NCBI RefSeq assembly: GCF_002752165.1
Contig: NZ_MOMB01000046.1
Location: 141,971-205,970, forward strand
Reading direction: 5' to 3'
DNA from: Erwinia sp. OLFS4
Lineage (GTDB): Bacteria > Pseudomonadota > Gammaproteobacteria > Enterobacterales > Enterobacteriaceae
DNA length: 64,000 nucleotides
Within the stretch, counting starts at the first letter, position 1. Every line of letters starts with the position of its first letter. Made by a program: the position numbers and the translations under genes. The notes beneath the pieces are model-generated. The model did no database searches and had not been told where the DNA came from. It saw only the letters and a program-made list of their open reading frames with translations. Shown piece by piece: positions 20,954 to 32,731 of the stretch.

Positions 20954-21984
20954 TCAGGATTTATCCTGAACAGCTCAGAGCGCAGCTCCAGGAGGGGCTG
21001 CGCCCCTGTTATATCCTCAGCGGCAATGAACCACTGTTGCTCCAGGAAAGTCAGGATGCCATCCGTCACCAGGCTCAGCAGCACCAGTTTACCGAACACC
21101 ACAGTGACAATATTGATGCCCATACCGACTGGGATGCACTGTTCGCCAGCTGTCGCGAGCTAAGCCTGTTTGCCAGCCGGCAGACCCTGACGCTGCAGCT
21201 GGCGGAAAACGGTCCGAACGCAGCAATTGCCGAGCGGCTCGTCACCCTGAGCAGCCTGCTGCACGATGATTTATTGCTGATTTTACGCTGTCCGAAACTC
21301 ACCAAAGCACAGGAAAACAGCGCCTGGTATAAAGCGCTGAGCGCGCATGCGGTGGTAGTCCCCTGCCAGGCGCCGGAACAGGCCCATCTGCCACGCTGGG
21401 TACATGGGCGGGCAAAACAGCTAAATCTGCAGCTGGATGATGCCTCAGTACAGCTACTGTGTTACTGCTATGAAGGTAACCTGCTGGCCCTGTCACAGGC
21501 CCTTGAACGACTGGGATTATTATGGCCGGAGGGTAAGCTAACTCTGCCCCGGGTGGAGGCCGCAGTAAATGATGCCTCTCACTTTACCCCCTTTCACTGG
21601 GTGGACGCCCTGCTGGCGGGAAAAAACAAACGTGCACTGCACATTCTCCACCAGCTACAGCAGCAGGAAAGTGAGCCGGTGATTATGTTACGCACGTTAC
21701 AACGCGACCTGATGACCTTGCTGACCCTGCAGCGTCAGATGAAAACGGTCGCCTTGCGCAGCCTGTTTGACCAGTATCGCGTCTGGCAAAACCGTCGCCC
21801 GCTGTTTAGCGAGGCATTACAGCGCCTTAGTGCAGACCGACTCAGGCTGTCAGTCAGTCAGCTGACGCGCATTGAACTGATACTAAAACAGGACTATGGA
21901 CAATCGGTCTGGAGCGAACTGGAAACGCTGACGCTGATGCTATGCCACCCTGGTTTTCCCGAGGATCTCGTTCATGACGGCTAA
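20950..21984 (+). CDS. holA: DNA polymerase III subunit delta
   Basis: Clamp-loader subunit that opens the beta clamp. 344 residues, the normal length (E. coli 343). Recognised from overall similarity: [16 protein letters not shown] at the N terminus (beta-clamp contact region), the central AAA+-like fold and the helical C-terminal collar domain. Starts within the lptE stop (ATGA) and overlaps nadD by 11 bases. Confidence 0.96.
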   Translation: MIRIYPEQLRAQLQEGLRPCYILSGNEPLLLQESQDAIRHQAQQHQFTEHHSDNIDAHTDWDALFASCRELSLFASRQTLTLQLAENGPNAAIAERLVTLSSLLHDDLLLILRCPKLTKAQENSAWYKALSAHAVVVPCQAPEQAHLPRWVHGRAKQLNLQLDDASVQLLCYCYEGNLLALSQALERLGLLWPEGKLTLPRVEAAVNDASHFTPFHWVDALLAGKNKRALHILHQLQQQESEPVIMLRTLQRDLMTLLTLQRQMKTVALRSLFDQYRVWQNRRPLFSEALQRLSADRLRLSVSQLTRIELILKQDYGQSVWSELETLTLMLCHPGFPEDLVHDG

Positions 21985-22639
21985 TCTGGCGCTTTACGCC
22001 CTGCTTGGCGGGACGTTTGACCCGATACATTACGGCCACCTGAAACCCGCTGAGGCCCTGGCCCGCCAGGTCGGTTTAGGTAAAGTGACCCTGATGCCAA
22101 ACAATGTGCCGCCCCACCGCCCGCAGCCGGAAGCCAGTGCTGCACAGCGTCTGACTATGCTCAGACTGGCGATCCGCGGCCGGCCCCTGTTCGATATTGA
22201 TGAACGGGAACTGCAGCACCATGCCCCCTCGTACACCCTTGATACTCTGCAAACCCTGCGTGCCGAGCGGGGTGACCGGCAGCCGCTGGCATTTATTATC
22301 GGCCAGGATTCGTTGCTTACCCTGCCCAGCTGGCACGGAGGCTACAGCCTGTTAAATTATTGCCATCTGCTGGTATGTCAGCGGCCAGGCTATAATCAGC
22401 AGATGAAAACGGAAGATGATCAGCGCTGGCTGCAACAACATCAGGTAAACGATCCACGCCGGCTGCATCAGCAACCGGCCGGCTGCATTTTTCTGGCGCA
22501 AACCCCGCTGATTAATATTTCCGCGACAGAAATTCGCCAGCGTCGCCATCTGGGACAAGCCTGTGACGATTTGCTGCCGGCGGCGGTGTCACAATTTATG
22601 GATCGTGAAGGGTTGTATCGCGATCTTCGCCCGGCGTGA
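21974..22639 (+). CDS. nadD: Nicotinate-nucleotide adenylyltransferase
   Basis: Makes nicotinate adenine dinucleotide from NaMN and ATP in NAD synthesis. 221 residues. The nucleotidyltransferase motif [12 protein letters not shown] is at residues 13–24 and the C-terminal ISATEIRQR corresponds to the ISxTxxR motif. In E. coli a cobC gene follows; here the next gene is rsfS after 87 bases. Confidence 0.96.
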   Translation: MTANLALYALLGGTFDPIHYGHLKPAEALARQVGLGKVTLMPNNVPPHRPQPEASAAQRLTMLRLAIRGRPLFDIDERELQHHAPSYTLDTLQTLRAERGDRQPLAFIIGQDSLLTLPSWHGGYSLLNYCHLLVCQRPGYNQQMKTEDDQRWLQQHQVNDPRRLHQQPAGCIFLAQTPLINISATEIRQRRHLGQACDDLLPAAVSQFMDREGLYRDLRPA

Positions 22640-22726
22640 TATACTGCGCCGCTCATTTTTTGTCGCTTCAGTAATATGCTGGCTGCTGGCGTATTCCATT
22701 CTGCTAAAATTTCAAGGGGGAACCTT

Positions 22727-23044
22727 TTGCAAGGTCAGGCACTCCAAGAGTTTGTTATTGATAAAATTGATGACCTTAAAGGTCAGGATATTGTATCCGT
22801 AGATGTACAGGGCAAATCCAGTATTACTGATTGCATGATTATATGTACCGGCACCTCTACCCGCCACGTTGCGTCTATTGCCGACCATGTGGTACAGGCT
22901 TCCCGCCAGGCGGGGCTGATGCCGCTGGGGGTGGAAGGCCAGAATGTCGCCGACTGGATAGTGGTCGATCTTGGCGATGTGATAGTCCATGTCATGCAGG
23001 AAGAAAGCCGTCAAATGTATCAACTGGAAAAGCTCTGGAGCTGA
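22727..23044 (+). CDS. rsfS: Ribosomal silencing factor RsfS
   Basis: Binds ribosomal protein L14 and blocks subunit joining in slow growth. The start is TTG at 22727: it has an AAGGGGG ribosome binding site 6 bases upstream, gives exactly 105 residues and begins [19 protein letters not shown] as in the family (E. coli also uses TTG). An upstream in-frame ATG at 22676 is not supported by homology. The YbeB/Iojap core includes [14 protein letters not shown] and GDVIVHVM. rlmH follows after 3 bases. Confidence 0.95.
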   Translation: MQGQALQEFVIDKIDDLKGQDIVSVDVQGKSSITDCMIICTGTSTRHVASIADHVVQASRQAGLMPLGVEGQNVADWIVVDLGDVIVHVMQEESRQMYQLEKLWS

Positions 23045-23047
23045 CAG

Positions 23048-23518
23048 GTGAAGTTGCAGTTGGTCGCAGTAGGCACCCGAATGCCGGACTGGGTACAAAA
23101 CGGTTTTATGGAATACCTGCGCCGTTTTCCCAAAGATATGCCGCTTGAACTGCTGGAAGTTCCGGCAGGAAAGCGTGGGAAAAACGCGGATATTAAACGC
23201 ATTCTGGAAAAGGAAGGCGAGCAGATGCTGGCGGCAGCAGGAAAAGGCAACCGGATTATCAGTCTGGATATTCCCGGTCAGCCCTGGGATACCGCGCAGC
23301 TGGCGGTACAACTGGAGCGCTGGAAACAAGACGGTCGCGATGTCAGTTTACTGATCGGTGGGCCGGAAGGACTGGCTCCCACCTGTAAAGAGGCGGCAGA
23401 ACAAAGCTGGTCGCTTTCCGCCCTGACACTCCCCCATCCCTTGGTGCGTGTGCTGGTTGCCGAAAGCCTCTATCGGGCATGGAGCATAACGGCAAACCAT
23501 CCTTATCATCGCGAATAA
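23048..23518 (+). CDS. rlmH: 23S rRNA pseudouridine-1915 N3-methyltransferase
   Basis: SPOUT-class methyltransferase acting on helix 69 of 23S rRNA in 70S ribosomes. 156 residues from a GTG start (E. coli RlmH 155). The SAM-binding knot shows LLIGGPEGL near residue 102 and the C-terminal [17 protein letters not shown] is characteristic. Operon with rsfS, both acting on the large subunit. Confidence 0.96.
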   Translation: MKLQLVAVGTRMPDWVQNGFMEYLRRFPKDMPLELLEVPAGKRGKNADIKRILEKEGEQMLAAAGKGNRIISLDIPGQPWDTAQLAVQLERWKQDGRDVSLLIGGPEGLAPTCKEAAEQSWSLSALTLPHPLVRVLVAESLYRAWSITANHPYHRE

Positions 23519-23538
23519 TCGGGCAGACCACACTGCGG

Positions 23539-25443
23539 ATGAAATTACAACGCAACTCCTTTCGTGACTATACCGCTGAACAAGCCCTGTTTGTGCGGCG
23601 CGCGCTTATTGCGCTGTTTATTATTATGCTGCTGTCCGGCGTGCTGGTGGTTAACCTGTATCACTTACAGATTCAGAGCTACACAACTTACAGCACCCGA
23701 TCAAATGAAAACCGGATAAAGCTGGTGCCAATAGCGCCCAGCCGCGGCATTATCTATGACCGTAACGGGATACCGCTGGCGCTTAACCGCACTATCTATC
23801 AACTGGAACTGATCCCGGATAAAGTCGACAATCTGCAGGAAACCATCAATGCCCTGCGTCCCATTGTCGATTTAACCGATGAGGATATCGATAACTTCCA
23901 GAAAGAGCGCAAACGTTCACGACGTTTTAGCTCCATTCCGCTGAAAACCAGCCTCAATGAAGTGCAGGTCGCGCGTTTTGCTGTCAATCAGTACCGTTTT
24001 CCAGGGGTGGAGGTTAAAGGCTATCAGCGCCGTTATTATCCCTACGGTTCTGCTTTAACCCACGTAATTGGTTATGTGTCAAAAATCAACGATCGTGACG
24101 TCAAAGCGCTTGATGAACAGGGAAAACTGGCTAATTACGCGGCAACACGTGATATCGGTAAACTGGGCATCGAGCGCTATTATGAAGAAACCCTGCACGG
24201 CAAAACCGGCTATGAAGAAGTCGAAGTGAATAACCGTGGACGGGTGATACGTCAGTTGCATGAGCAATCTCCGCAGGCCGGGCGCGATATCTATCTGACG
24301 ATTGATCTTAAATTACAGCAGTATATTGAAACTCTGCTGGCAGGCAGCCGTGCCGCCGTGGTGGTAACCGACCCGCGTAGTGGTGGGGTGCTGGCGATGG
24401 TCTCGACCCCCAGTTATGACCCGAATCTGTTTGTTGATGGCATTTCCAGTAAAGAATACAGCCAGTTACTGAACAATGAAAATCACCCGCTGATCAATCG
24501 CGCCACCCAGGGCGTTTATCCGCCGGCATCCACCGTTAAACCCTATGTTGCGGTCTCAGCGATGAGTGCGGGCGTCATTAATCGGAATACCTCACTGTTT
24601 GATCCCGGCTGGTGGCAACTTCCCGGTTCTGAAAAACGCTACCGCGACTGGAAAAAATGGGGGCATGGCCGGCTGAACGTGACAAAAGCGCTGGAGGAGT
24701 CCGCCGACACCTTCTTTTACCAGGTCGCTTACGATATGGGTATCGATCGCCTTGGCGAATGGCTGGGTAAATTTGGCTATGGCCATCTGAGTGGGATTGA
24801 CCTGGCAGAAGAGCGTGCCGGCAATATGCCGACCCGCGAATGGAAAATGAAGCGGTTTAAGAAACCCTGGTATCAGGGTGATACTATTCCCGTGGGTATC
24901 GGTCAGGGCTACTGGACGGCGACACCGGTGCAGATGAACAAAGCACTGATGATCCTGATTAATGATGGCGTGATTAAGGTGCCGCATCTGATGATGTACA
25001 CCAGCCTCAATGGCCAGAAAGAGACCTTTACCCAACCGCCTTCCACACCCATTGGCAACGTCCATTCCGGCTACTGGGAAATTGCTAAAGATGGTATGTA
25101 TGGTGTAGCAAACCGTCCCAATGGAACCGCTCATAAAAGCTTTGCGGATGCGCCTTACAAAATCGCGGCTAAATCAGGTACCGCACAGGTATTTGGCCTG
25201 AAAGAGAATGAAACTTACAATGCGCATAAAATTGCTGAGCGTCTGCGCGATCACAAGCTGATGACCGCGTTTGCCCCTTACGACAGTCCGCGTGTTGCCG
25301 TGACCATTATTCTGGAAAACGGCGGTGCCAGCCCGGCTGTCGGTACCGTTATGCGTCAAATCCTCGATCACATTATGCTTGGGGATAACAATACTAACCT
25401 GCCAGACGCGACACCCACGCCGCCTGGCTACGAAGGCGAGTAA
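23539..25443 (+). CDS. mrdA: Penicillin-binding protein 2 (elongasome transpeptidase)
   Basis: Class B PBP that crosslinks peptidoglycan during side-wall growth together with RodA. The start at 23539 ([14 protein letters not shown]) gives 634 residues, against 633 in E. coli; the frame is open from 23479 inside rlmH. A single N-terminal membrane anchor spans about residues 22–42. Active-site motifs: STVK (ASTVKPYV, about residue 330), SAD near 387 and KSGTAQ near 545. It heads the mrdA-mrdB-rlpA run of cell-shape genes. Confidence 0.97.
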   Translation: MKLQRNSFRDYTAEQALFVRRALIALFIIMLLSGVLVVNLYHLQIQSYTTYSTRSNENRIKLVPIAPSRGIIYDRNGIPLALNRTIYQLELIPDKVDNLQETINALRPIVDLTDEDIDNFQKERKRSRRFSSIPLKTSLNEVQVARFAVNQYRFPGVEVKGYQRRYYPYGSALTHVIGYVSKINDRDVKALDEQGKLANYAATRDIGKLGIERYYEETLHGKTGYEEVEVNNRGRVIRQLHEQSPQAGRDIYLTIDLKLQQYIETLLAGSRAAVVVTDPRSGGVLAMVSTPSYDPNLFVDGISSKEYSQLLNNENHPLINRATQGVYPPASTVKPYVAVSAMSAGVINRNTSLFDPGWWQLPGSEKRYRDWKKWGHGRLNVTKALEESADTFFYQVAYDMGIDRLGEWLGKFGYGHLSGIDLAEERAGNMPTREWKMKRFKKPWYQGDTIPVGIGQGYWTATPVQMNKALMILINDGVIKVPHLMMYTSLNGQKETFTQPPSTPIGNVHSGYWEIAKDGMYGVANRPNGTAHKSFADAPYKIAAKSGTAQVFGLKENETYNAHKIAERLRDHKLMTAFAPYDSPRVAVTIILENGGASPAVGTVMRQILDHIMLGDNNTNLPDATPTPPGYEGE

Positions 25444-25448
25444 AGGCA

Positions 25449-26561
25449 ATGAATGACAGCACCCAGAAAAAATCGTTGTGGATGCGTATTCACCTCGATC
25501 CTATCTTTCTGATTATCGTCACCGCGCTGCTGGTTTACAGCGCCTTTGTTATCTGGAGTGCCAGCGGCCAGGATCCTGGCATGATGGAACGAAAAATCGG
25601 CCAGATTGGTATTGGACTGGCAATGATGGTGGTACTGGCTCAGGTTCCTCCGCGGATTTACGAAGGCTGGGCGCCTTATCTCTATATTTTTTGTATGATT
25701 TTGCTGATTGCCGTTGACGCATTTGGCCATATCAGTAAAGGCGCACAGCGCTGGCTGGACCTCGGTTTTGTTCGCTTTCAGCCTTCGGAAATCGCAAAAA
25801 TTGCCGTTCCCCTGATGGTGGCGCGTTTCATCAATCGCGACGTCTGCCCACCGACGCTGAAAAATACCGCGCTGGCGCTGGCGCTGACCTTCTTACCTAC
25901 CTTACTGGTTGCTGCCCAGCCAGACCTCGGCACCGCCATTCTGATTGCCGCGTCCGGTCTGTTTGTGCTGTTTTTATCGGGAATGAGCTGGAAATTAATT
26001 GCGGTCGCCCTGTTACTGATCGCCGCATTTATTCCGATACTCTGGTTCTTTCTGATGCATGACTACCAGCGCGCCAGGGTGATGATGCTGCTGAATCCGG
26101 AAAGCGATCCCCTCGGTGCCGGCTATCATATTATTCAGTCGAAGATCGCCATTGGTTCCGGTGGCCTGCGTGGTAAAGGCTGGATGCACGGTACACAGTC
26201 ACAACTGGAATTTTTACCCGAACGGCATACTGACTTTATCTTTGCGGTGCTGGCAGAAGAGCTGGGACTGGTGGGTGTACTGCTGTTACTGGGGCTTTAT
26301 CTGCTACTGATTATACGAGGGCTGATGATTGCCGCCCGGGCGCAAACCACCTTTGGCCGGGTAATGGCCGGCGGATTAATGCTGATTCTTTTTGTCTATG
26401 TGTTCGTTAATATTGGCATGGTGAGCGGAATTTTACCGGTGGTTGGTGTTCCCCTGCCGCTGGTAAGCTATGGCGGTTCTGCGCTAATTGTATTAATGGC
26501 TGGCTTTGGTATTGTGATGTCAATTCATACACACCGAAAGCTATTGTCGAAAAACGTATAA
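25449..26561 (+). CDS. mrdB: RodA, peptidoglycan glycosyltransferase (SEDS family)
   Basis: Inner-membrane polymerase partner of PBP2 in the elongasome. 370 residues, identical in length to E. coli RodA, with about ten membrane segments. Conserved SEDS features are visible: [29 protein letters not shown] (the catalytic-Asp loop lies in the larger extracytoplasmic loop with [16 protein letters not shown]) and the C-terminal [11 protein letters not shown]. Confidence 0.97.
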   Translation: MNDSTQKKSLWMRIHLDPIFLIIVTALLVYSAFVIWSASGQDPGMMERKIGQIGIGLAMMVVLAQVPPRIYEGWAPYLYIFCMILLIAVDAFGHISKGAQRWLDLGFVRFQPSEIAKIAVPLMVARFINRDVCPPTLKNTALALALTFLPTLLVAAQPDLGTAILIAASGLFVLFLSGMSWKLIAVALLLIAAFIPILWFFLMHDYQRARVMMLLNPESDPLGAGYHIIQSKIAIGSGGLRGKGWMHGTQSQLEFLPERHTDFIFAVLAEELGLVGVLLLLGLYLLLIIRGLMIAARAQTTFGRVMAGGLMLILFVYVFVNIGMVSGILPVVGVPLPLVSYGGSALIVLMAGFGIVMSIHTHRKLLSKNV

Positions 26562-26580
26562 CATACAAGAGGACGCGGGC

Positions 26581-27666
26581 ATGCGTAAGGATTGGCTTGG
26601 GGTTGGCCTGGCAGCATTACTGCTGGCGGCCTGCAGTAGCGAAGATCAGCAACAGACCGCCGCTCCGGCACAACAGGTCTATAACGGCCCGGTGATTGAT
26701 ATCCCCGGGGCGGAGCCCAAATATGAACCGCTAAATCCGTCGACCAGTCAGGACTATTCGGTTAACGGTAAAACCTATCATATTATTCGTCATCCCGATA
26801 ACTACAGCGAAACCGGACTGGCCACCTGGTATGGTGATGAAGCCAGCGGTAACCGTACCGCTACTGGCGAAACCTTCGATCCCGACGCCTTCACTGCCGC
26901 CCATCCGACGCTACCGCTGCCATCTTACGTCCGTGTCACCAATCTGGCTAACGATCGGCAGGTCGTCGTGCGGGTCAACGATCGTGGTCCATACACCGCA
27001 GGACGGGTCATTGATTTGTCAGAAGGGGCGGCCAGGCGTCTGAATATCTCCGGAAACTCCCGCGTACGGCTCGACTATATAAAAGTAGCGCCTGACGGCA
27101 CACTTTCCGGGCCGGGAACCCTCGGTACCCGGGTGATAAAACAGAGTTTTGCCCTGCCACCACGTCCGGAAATCGGTGCCAGTAGCGCGACACCCGCTGA
27201 CGCCACGCCAGCTAGCGACGCCGCCATCAGCCATCCACCAGCCGCGCAATCCCTCTCCAGCCAGACAGAACAAGGCAATGATAACGGACAATCCCTTGCC
27301 CATAGTGGGGGCCTGCTGGGCGCACCGCAACCGCTCCCTCCGGGGGTACTGGAAGGCAGCGAAAATCAGAGCATTGCTACAGCCCGCCATTCACTGCCCC
27401 CGGCCTCCAGGTCAACAACGATGCCTGCCAGCAATGGTCACTATGTGGTTCAGGTGGGGGCACTGAGCGATCCAGCGCGCGCGCAGCAGTGGTTACAAAG
27501 CCTGAGCAAGCGCTTTGGCGTACCGGGAAAAGTTAACCACCAGGGGGCGGTTTATCGGGTGCAACTGGGTGATTTTCGCTCACGTCAGCAGGCCAGCGCG
27601 TTGCAACAGCGTTTACTGCAGGAAGCAAACCAGTCGTCATTTATTACCCAGGCTTCCGCCGGTTAA
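26581..27666 (+). CDS. rlpA: Endolytic transglycosylase/septal ring lipoprotein RlpA
   Basis: Outer-membrane lipoprotein with a double-psi beta-barrel (lytic on denuded glycans in Pseudomonas) and a SPOR domain that targets septal peptidoglycan. 361 residues. The lipobox LLAAC puts the acylated Cys at residue 18. The DPBB region spans about 78–170 ([34 protein letters not shown]), followed by a long Ala/Pro/Ser linker and the SPOR domain from about 283 ([19 protein letters not shown]). AAGAGGA precedes the ATG. Confidence 0.96.
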   Translation: MRKDWLGVGLAALLLAACSSEDQQQTAAPAQQVYNGPVIDIPGAEPKYEPLNPSTSQDYSVNGKTYHIIRHPDNYSETGLATWYGDEASGNRTATGETFDPDAFTAAHPTLPLPSYVRVTNLANDRQVVVRVNDRGPYTAGRVIDLSEGAARRLNISGNSRVRLDYIKVAPDGTLSGPGTLGTRVIKQSFALPPRPEIGASSATPADATPASDAAISHPPAAQSLSSQTEQGNDNGQSLAHSGGLLGAPQPLPPGVLEGSENQSIATARHSLPPASRSTTMPASNGHYVVQVGALSDPARAQQWLQSLSKRFGVPGKVNHQGAVYRVQLGDFRSRQQASALQQRLLQEANQSSFITQASAG

Positions 27667-27801
27667 CTGACCGCCCGTGACAGACTGTTTTTTATCTTAT
27701 TTTGACACAACTGTTCAGTAAATACGGGTGCCTGGCGGGGGCGCTTTTGTTATAGTGAATCACTTTTTTAACCTTCTGCCATGGATGTTGTGCGCCTTAA
27801 C

Positions 27802-29013
27802 ATGAACATGCTGACCTCTTCCCGCTTTTTCAAACGCCTGACCATCAGTGCCCTCGTTACTCTCAGCCTCACTGCCGTCGCACAGGCTGATGAAGTAAAT
27901 ATTAAAACCATGATTCCCGGCGTACCGGATATTGACGCAGAAGCTTATGTCCTGATTGATTACAACTCCGGTAAAGTACTGGCAGAAAAAAATGCGGATG
28001 CCCGCCGCGATCCGGCCAGCCTGACAAAAATGATGACCAGCTATGTGATTGGTCAGGCGGTGAAAGCCGGTAAAATTCATCAGGATGACATTGTCACCGT
28101 CGGCAAAGATGCCTGGGCAACCGGCAACCCGGTGTTTAAAGGCTCCTCGCTGATGTTTCTGAAACCGGGCGATCGGGTACCTGTATCACAACTGACGCGC
28201 GGAATTGTTTTGCAATCAGGGAATGATGCCTGCGTTGCCATGGCCGATTACGTTGCCGGCAGCCAGGACGCATTTGTCGGTCTGATGAACAACTATGTCA
28301 AAGCCCTCGGTCTGCAAAATACTCATTTTCAGACTGTTCATGGTCTTGATGCCGAAGGACAGTACAGCACGGCGCGTGATATGGCGCTGATTGGCCAGGC
28401 GCTCATCCGCGACGTGCCGGATGAATATGCCGTTTATAAAGAAAAAGAATTTACCTTCAATAATATCCGTCAGCTCAACCGCAACGGCCTGCTGTGGGAC
28501 TCCAGCCTGAACGTCGACGGCATTAAAACCGGTCATACTGCCGCCGCGGGCTATAATCTGGTCGCCTCGGCAACGGAAGGCCAGATGCGGCTGATTTCCG
28601 CCGTACTTGGCGGCCATACCTATAAAGGCCGCGAAACGGAAAGTAAAAAGCTGCTCACCTGGGGCTTCCGCTTTTTTGAAACCGTGGCACCGCTGAAAGC
28701 GGGCAAAGAGTTTGCTTCTGAGCCAGTCTGGTTTGGTCGCAGCGACCGTGCTCAGCTGGGTGTGGATAAAGACGTTTATCTGACCATTCCCCGTGGCCGC
28801 ATGAAAGATCTCAAAGCCAGCTACACGCTGAGCAACAGCGAACTGCATGCGCCGCTGGCTAAAAATCAGGTGGTTGGCACTATTAATTTCCAGCTGGATG
28901 GTAAAACCGTCGAGCAGCGGCCGCTGGTCGTGCTGACAGAAGTGCAGGAAGGTGGTTTCTTTGGTCGCATCATCGACTATATTAAACTGATGTTCCATCA
29001 CTGGTTCGGCTAA
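27802..29013 (+). CDS. dacA: D-alanyl-D-alanine carboxypeptidase PBP5
   Basis: Periplasmic, membrane-anchored carboxypeptidase that trims pentapeptides. The start at 27802 gives 403 residues, matching E. coli; an in-frame ATG at 27781 is an alternative and neither has a clear ribosome binding site. Signal peptide about 1–29 (cleavage after AQA). Active-site motifs are SLTK (DPASLTKMM), SGN ([11 protein letters not shown]) and KTG (DGIKTGHT). The C-terminal amphipathic anchor helix is [21 protein letters not shown] box at 27751–27756 may be part of its promoter. Confidence 0.97.
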   Translation: MNMLTSSRFFKRLTISALVTLSLTAVAQADEVNIKTMIPGVPDIDAEAYVLIDYNSGKVLAEKNADARRDPASLTKMMTSYVIGQAVKAGKIHQDDIVTVGKDAWATGNPVFKGSSLMFLKPGDRVPVSQLTRGIVLQSGNDACVAMADYVAGSQDAFVGLMNNYVKALGLQNTHFQTVHGLDAEGQYSTARDMALIGQALIRDVPDEYAVYKEKEFTFNNIRQLNRNGLLWDSSLNVDGIKTGHTAAAGYNLVASATEGQMRLISAVLGGHTYKGRETESKKLLTWGFRFFETVAPLKAGKEFASEPVWFGRSDRAQLGVDKDVYLTIPRGRMKDLKASYTLSNSELHAPLAKNQVVGTINFQLDGKTVEQRPLVVLTEVQEGGFFGRIIDYIKLMFHHWFG

Positions 29014-29079
29014 CAGCAGCCAGGGTAAGCGTGCCGGCTTGATATGCGTGTACGCATCCCCATATTAAAACTATCAGTA

Positions 29080-29111
29080 CACTCCCGCCCTCGCGGGAGT
29101 GTTTGTTTTTT
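29080..29111 (+). terminator. Intrinsic terminator of dacA
   Basis: 9-base-pair perfect stem CACTCCCGC / GCGGGAGTG, 4-base loop, then TTTGTTTTTT. It ends about 18 bases before the ybeD start, so ybeD may depend on read-through or a promoter overlapping the hairpin. Confidence 0.92.
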
Positions 29112-29128
29112 GCGTCGCCGGAGTGATT

Positions 29129-29392
29129 ATGAAAACCAAACTCAATGAACTGCTTGAATTTCCTTGCCCTTTTACCTACAAAGTGATGGGCGTGGCGCAC
29201 CCTGAACTGGTTAACCGGGTGGTCGAAGTTGTTCAACGCCATGCGCCGGGTGATTACAGTCCGCAAGTGAAACCCAGCAGTAAAGGAAATTATCATTCCG
29301 TGTCCATTACCATTACCGCCACCCATATTGATCAGGTGGAAACCCTGTACGAAGAGCTGGGCAATATCGAAATTGTCCGTATGGTGCTCTGA
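29129..29392 (+). CDS. ybeD: DUF493-family protein YbeD
   Basis: Small cytoplasmic protein with an ACT-like fold, function unsettled; it neighbours lipB in most enterobacteria. 87 residues from the ATG at 29129, which has GGAG 5 bases upstream; the open frame from 29099 is not used. Conserved [19 protein letters not shown] and C-terminal IVRMVL match the family. Confidence 0.94.
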   Translation: MKTKLNELLEFPCPFTYKVMGVAHPELVNRVVEVVQRHAPGDYSPQVKPSSKGNYHSVSITITATHIDQVETLYEELGNIEIVRMVL

Positions 29393-29478
29393 ACCACAGG
29401 AATGCCGGTAGCCGCGCTGGTTCCTCAGCCCTGCCGGCGTTATACTGCCGCTTTATGACTTCCTGACGGATATCCGCT

Positions 29479-30132
29479 TTGCAGGACAACTCTCTGATCG
29501 TTCGCCCGCTGGGGCTACAACCCTGGGCGCCTGTTTCCGATGCCATGCATCGCTTCACCGATCGACGCCATGCACATAGCGCCGATGAAATCTGGCTGGT
29601 GGAGCATCCCCCTGTGTTTACCCAGGGTCAGGCAGGAAAAGCAGAACACTTGTTGACCCCTGGCGACATCCCGGTAATGCAGAGTGACCGCGGTGGTCAG
29701 GTGACTTACCACGGTCCGGGCCAGCAGGTCATGTATGTGCTTATCAATCTGAAACGCCGGAAACTGGGTGTGCGCCAACTGGTCAGCGCGCTGGAAGAGA
29801 CGGTTATCCATCTCCTGATGCACTGGCAGATACCCGCCGCCGCCCGGGCCGATGCGCCAGGGGTATATGTTAACCATCGCAAGATTTGTTCGCTGGGGCT
29901 GCGTATTCGCAACAGCTGTTCGTTTCACGGCCTGGCACTTAACGTCAACATGGACCTTTCCCCTTTTCTGAGAATAAATCCGTGCGGTTATTCTGGTCTG
30001 GAAATGACTCAAATCAGCGATTTTGTTCCCGGCATTACGCTGTCGGATGTGCAGCCATTGCTGGTGACTACCTTCGCGAAACAGCTGAACGTTAGTTCAC
30101 TGCGCTGGCAGCACGATGGCCTGCCGTTTTAA
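29479..30132 (+). CDS. lipB: Octanoyl-[acyl carrier protein]:protein N-octanoyltransferase
   Basis: Transfers octanoate from ACP to lipoyl domains, the first step of endogenous lipoylation; LipA then inserts sulfur. 217 residues with a TTG start at 29479, consistent with the family N terminus ([15 protein letters not shown]). Motifs [15 protein letters not shown] near residue 72 and the catalytic Cys in RINPCGYSG near residue 172. Confidence 0.95.
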   Translation: MQDNSLIVRPLGLQPWAPVSDAMHRFTDRRHAHSADEIWLVEHPPVFTQGQAGKAEHLLTPGDIPVMQSDRGGQVTYHGPGQQVMYVLINLKRRKLGVRQLVSALEETVIHLLMHWQIPAAARADAPGVYVNHRKICSLGLRIRNSCSFHGLALNVNMDLSPFLRINPCGYSGLEMTQISDFVPGITLSDVQPLLVTTFAKQLNVSSLRWQHDGLPF

Positions 30133-30308
30133 GGCACGCTGGCCGCCAGGCTTTACAATTATGCAACATTAAATACCCCATTCAGGCTGAAAGTGCCTGG
30201 CGACAATGATATAATTTTTGCGCTTTTATAAAAAAAGTTGAAACCTGCTTAGCGACCAGTTTTTCGCCCTGTGGAAACAGCGCATGCCAAATCGGGACTT
30301 GTAATACT

Positions 30309-31274
30309 ATGAGTAAACCAATTCAGATGGAACGCGGGGTAAAATACCGCGATGCGGATAAAATGGCGTTAATCCCGGTAAAAACCGTGGTAAGTGAACG
30401 CCAGGAACTGCTACGCAAACCCGAATGGATGAAAATTAAACTGCCTGCTGATTCCAGCCGCATCCAGGGCATTAAAGCTGCAATGCGTAAAAACGGCCTG
30501 CACTCAGTTTGTGAAGAAGCCTCATGCCCTAACCTGGCAGAATGTTTTAACCATGGTACCGCCACCTTTATGATACTCGGTGCCATCTGCACCCGCCGCT
30601 GCCCGTTCTGCGATGTCGCCCATGGCCGGCCGGTGGCCCCCGATGCCAACGAACCGCTTAAACTGGCCCAGACTATTGCCGATATGGGGCTGCGCTACGT
30701 GGTTATCACCTCGGTTGACCGTGATGATTTACGTGACGGCGGTGCCCAACATTTCGCCGACTGCATCAGCGCAATCCGCGAGAAAAATCCAGCCATCAAA
30801 ATTGAAACCCTGGTACCGGACTTCCGCGGACGGATGGATCGCGCGCTGGAAATTCTTAATGCCTCACCGCCGGATGTCTTTAACCACAATCTGGAAAACG
30901 TGCCGCGCGTTTACCGGCAGGTTCGCCCCGGCGCGGATTATAACTGGTCCCTGAAGCTGCTGGAGCGTTTTAAACAGGCGCACCCGACGCTGCCAACCAA
31001 ATCCGGTTTAATGGTCGGCCTGGGTGAAACCAACAGCGAGATTATTGAGGTCATGCGTGATTTACGTCGCCATGGCGTTACCATGCTGACGCTGGGACAA
31101 TACTTACAGCCCAGCCGTCATCACCTGCCGGTTCAGCGTTACGTCAGCCCGGCTGAGTTTGATGAGATGAAGCAGGAAGCGCTGGCCATGGGCTTTACCC
31201 ATGCCGCCTGCGGGCCTTTTGTCCGTTCGTCTTATCACGCGGATATGCAGGCTAAAGGAATGGAAGTGAAGTAA
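30309..31274 (+). CDS. lipA: Lipoyl synthase
   Basis: Radical-SAM enzyme that inserts two sulfurs into protein-bound octanoate. 321 residues, exactly the E. coli length. Auxiliary cluster motif [12 protein letters not shown] near residue 68 and radical-SAM motif CTRRCPFC near residue 94 are intact, as is the C-terminal RSSYHAD with its cluster-ligating Ser. The 176-base gap after lipB shows no other gene. Confidence 0.97.
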   Translation: MSKPIQMERGVKYRDADKMALIPVKTVVSERQELLRKPEWMKIKLPADSSRIQGIKAAMRKNGLHSVCEEASCPNLAECFNHGTATFMILGAICTRRCPFCDVAHGRPVAPDANEPLKLAQTIADMGLRYVVITSVDRDDLRDGGAQHFADCISAIREKNPAIKIETLVPDFRGRMDRALEILNASPPDVFNHNLENVPRVYRQVRPGADYNWSLKLLERFKQAHPTLPTKSGLMVGLGETNSEIIEVMRDLRRHGVTMLTLGQYLQPSRHHLPVQRYVSPAEFDEMKQEALAMGFTHAACGPFVRSSYHADMQAKGMEVK

Positions 31275-31410
31275 AGCCGTGGACTTTACGCTATCGCATT
31301 GCAGATAAACCTTGCCGCTGCATCAGGGTAGCGTTCACCGCATGCAACGCCGCCGCAGCGGATACGGCAAAACAACTACAGTTGACAAGCCACGTGGTCA
31401 ATAACAGACA

Positions 31411-31438
31411 TAAAAAAACCCGCCGGAAGCGGGTTTTC
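31411..31438 (-). terminator. Intrinsic terminator of cspE
   Basis: On the minus strand: AAAACCCGC / GCGGGTTTT stem, 5-base loop, then a T tract. It lies 18 bases after the cspE stop codon. Confidence 0.9.
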
Positions 31439-31455
31439 GGAATCTGACTGATAAC

Positions 31456-31665
31456 TTACAGAGCGGTAACGTTAGCAGCAGAAGGGCCTTTGGCGCCGTT
31501 AGTGATTTCAAACTCAACACGCTGACCTTCAGCCAGAGTTTTGAAACCGTTGCTCTGGATGGCAGAGAAGTGAACGAACACGTCTTTGCTACCATCTTCC
31601 GGAGTAATGAAACCAAATCCTTTGGACTCATTAAACCACTTAACGCTACCTTTAATCTTGGACAT
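31456..31665 (-). CDS. cspE: Cold-shock-like protein CspE
   Basis: Single-domain nucleic-acid chaperone and transcription antiterminator, constitutive in E. coli. 69 residues from the ATG at 31665 (AAAGGT ribosome binding site); the longer frame to 31695 is leader. RNA-binding motifs RNP1 (KGFGFI) and RNP2 (VFVHFS) are intact. Its 5' leader (to about 31740) contains a short GACAC/GTGTC hairpin. CspE rather than CspC is assigned from sequence resemblance and the pagP neighbour. Confidence 0.93.
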   Translation of the reverse strand: MSKIKGSVKWFNESKGFGFITPEDGSKDVFVHFSAIQSNGFKTLAEGQRVEFEITNGAKGPSAANVTAL

Positions 31666-31815
31666 CAATATTACCTTTACTTGAAAAATGGACACTCGTT
31701 TGTGTCACTTACTAGTACAGCAAGTTGGCTGGCTTTTGTCCAGTAATGAATCGCAAAAAAGTGATAAATACTGTTTTTTTCGCCTGAGGCACCCACTTAT
31801 CTGCCGTCAGACAGT

Positions 31816-32385
31816 TCAAAACTGCCAGCGTAACCAGGCAAAATATACATTACCATTATTATAAGTGCCAGGAATATAGGTCATCTGAAAGGTGGCTGGC
31901 CCATAACCCACTGAAAACAATGGCAACAACACCGGAACCGGGATGTATTTCCAGTTATCACGCATTGTGGCGCCTACCGTATAACCGGCGCCAAGCCTGA
32001 AATTATCATCCTCAAGCGGACGCCAGATCTTTTCCCAGCCATAGCCTCCAATCGGTTCCCATTTATTGAAGGAATCTTTAAACGCCATCAGGTAAAGACC
32101 GTGCCAGTTGCCATTATCATCAAAACGAGAAACACCGCCACCGGCACCCCAGGGGCGCTCGTTGTAGCGGTCGGTATGCTCCCGATCGTAGGTCAGACGA
32201 TTATGCCAGGTAATGGCTGGAATATAGAGATCGACATGCTGAGGTTGCTGCCAGGTCTGACTGATACCCCCGGTAAAATCAGACCAGAGACCTTTGATTG
32301 TTCCCGACGCGTTATGGCTGGCGTCGTTGGCCGCCTGCACGCCGGGTACAATAACCAGAAAAGTAGCAATAATATAACGTTTCAC
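31816..32385 (-). CDS. pagP: Lipid A palmitoyltransferase PagP
   Basis: Outer-membrane eight-strand beta-barrel enzyme that moves palmitate from phospholipids to lipid A, giving resistance to cationic peptides. 189 residues; signal peptide about 1–18 (cleavage after VQA). Mature features match the family: N-terminal amphipathic helix ([17 protein letters not shown]), [10 protein letters not shown] with the catalytic His, [18 protein letters not shown] with the catalytic Asp/Ser region, and terminal aromatic strand WLRWQF. In E. coli it is PhoPQ-regulated; no convincing PhoP box was found here. Confidence 0.95.
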   Translation of the reverse strand: MKRYIIATFLVIVPGVQAANDASHNASGTIKGLWSDFTGGISQTWQQPQHVDLYIPAITWHNRLTYDREHTDRYNERPWGAGGGVSRFDDNGNWHGLYLMAFKDSFNKWEPIGGYGWEKIWRPLEDDNFRLGAGYTVGATMRDNWKYIPVPVLLPLFSVGYGPATFQMTYIPGTYNNGNVYFAWLRWQF

Positions 32386-32731
32386 GATAGCAAGTTTTAT
32401 ACCGGTTAAAATGGAATCAGCGCCATGAGGGTTAATCAGTCAGCTCCCCGGGCACGACAGAATTAACCAATTTTTAAGCCGGTTCAACTTATTCCCATCG
32501 CCATTCAGACCTTTTACCTTATTTTACACGTTAAAAATGACCAAACCGCCTTGCCATCCTGTTTCCATCACGGTTAATTAGTCAGAATCATGAATACCAA
32601 AAAATATATAACTCATTGAATAATATAAAAACATAAAAATAAACATCGCGTTACTATTAAATAATGTTTAAGTATTTAGGCGCTATCTGATAGGATAGTT
32701 CTTATTTTTTCAATCCGGGGGCCGTTTCAGT
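32386..32731. other. AT-rich intergenic region upstream of pagP and a zinc-ribbon gene
   Basis: 346 bases between the divergent pagP and the 32732 gene. The part from about 32,570 to 32,730 is very AT-rich, suggestive of an H-NS-type promoter region, and carries a CTATCtgataGGATAG dyad at about 32,683–32,699. No gene supported. Confidence 0.5.

Noticed and set aside
28216..29001. 261-codon open frame antisense to dacA
   Set aside because: Exact shadow of a well-conserved gene in a GC-rich codon context; composition is not protein-like and no ribosome binding site is present.
32386..32500. PhoP box upstream of pagP
   Set aside because: Only partial GGTTAA-type half-sites at wrong spacing were seen.
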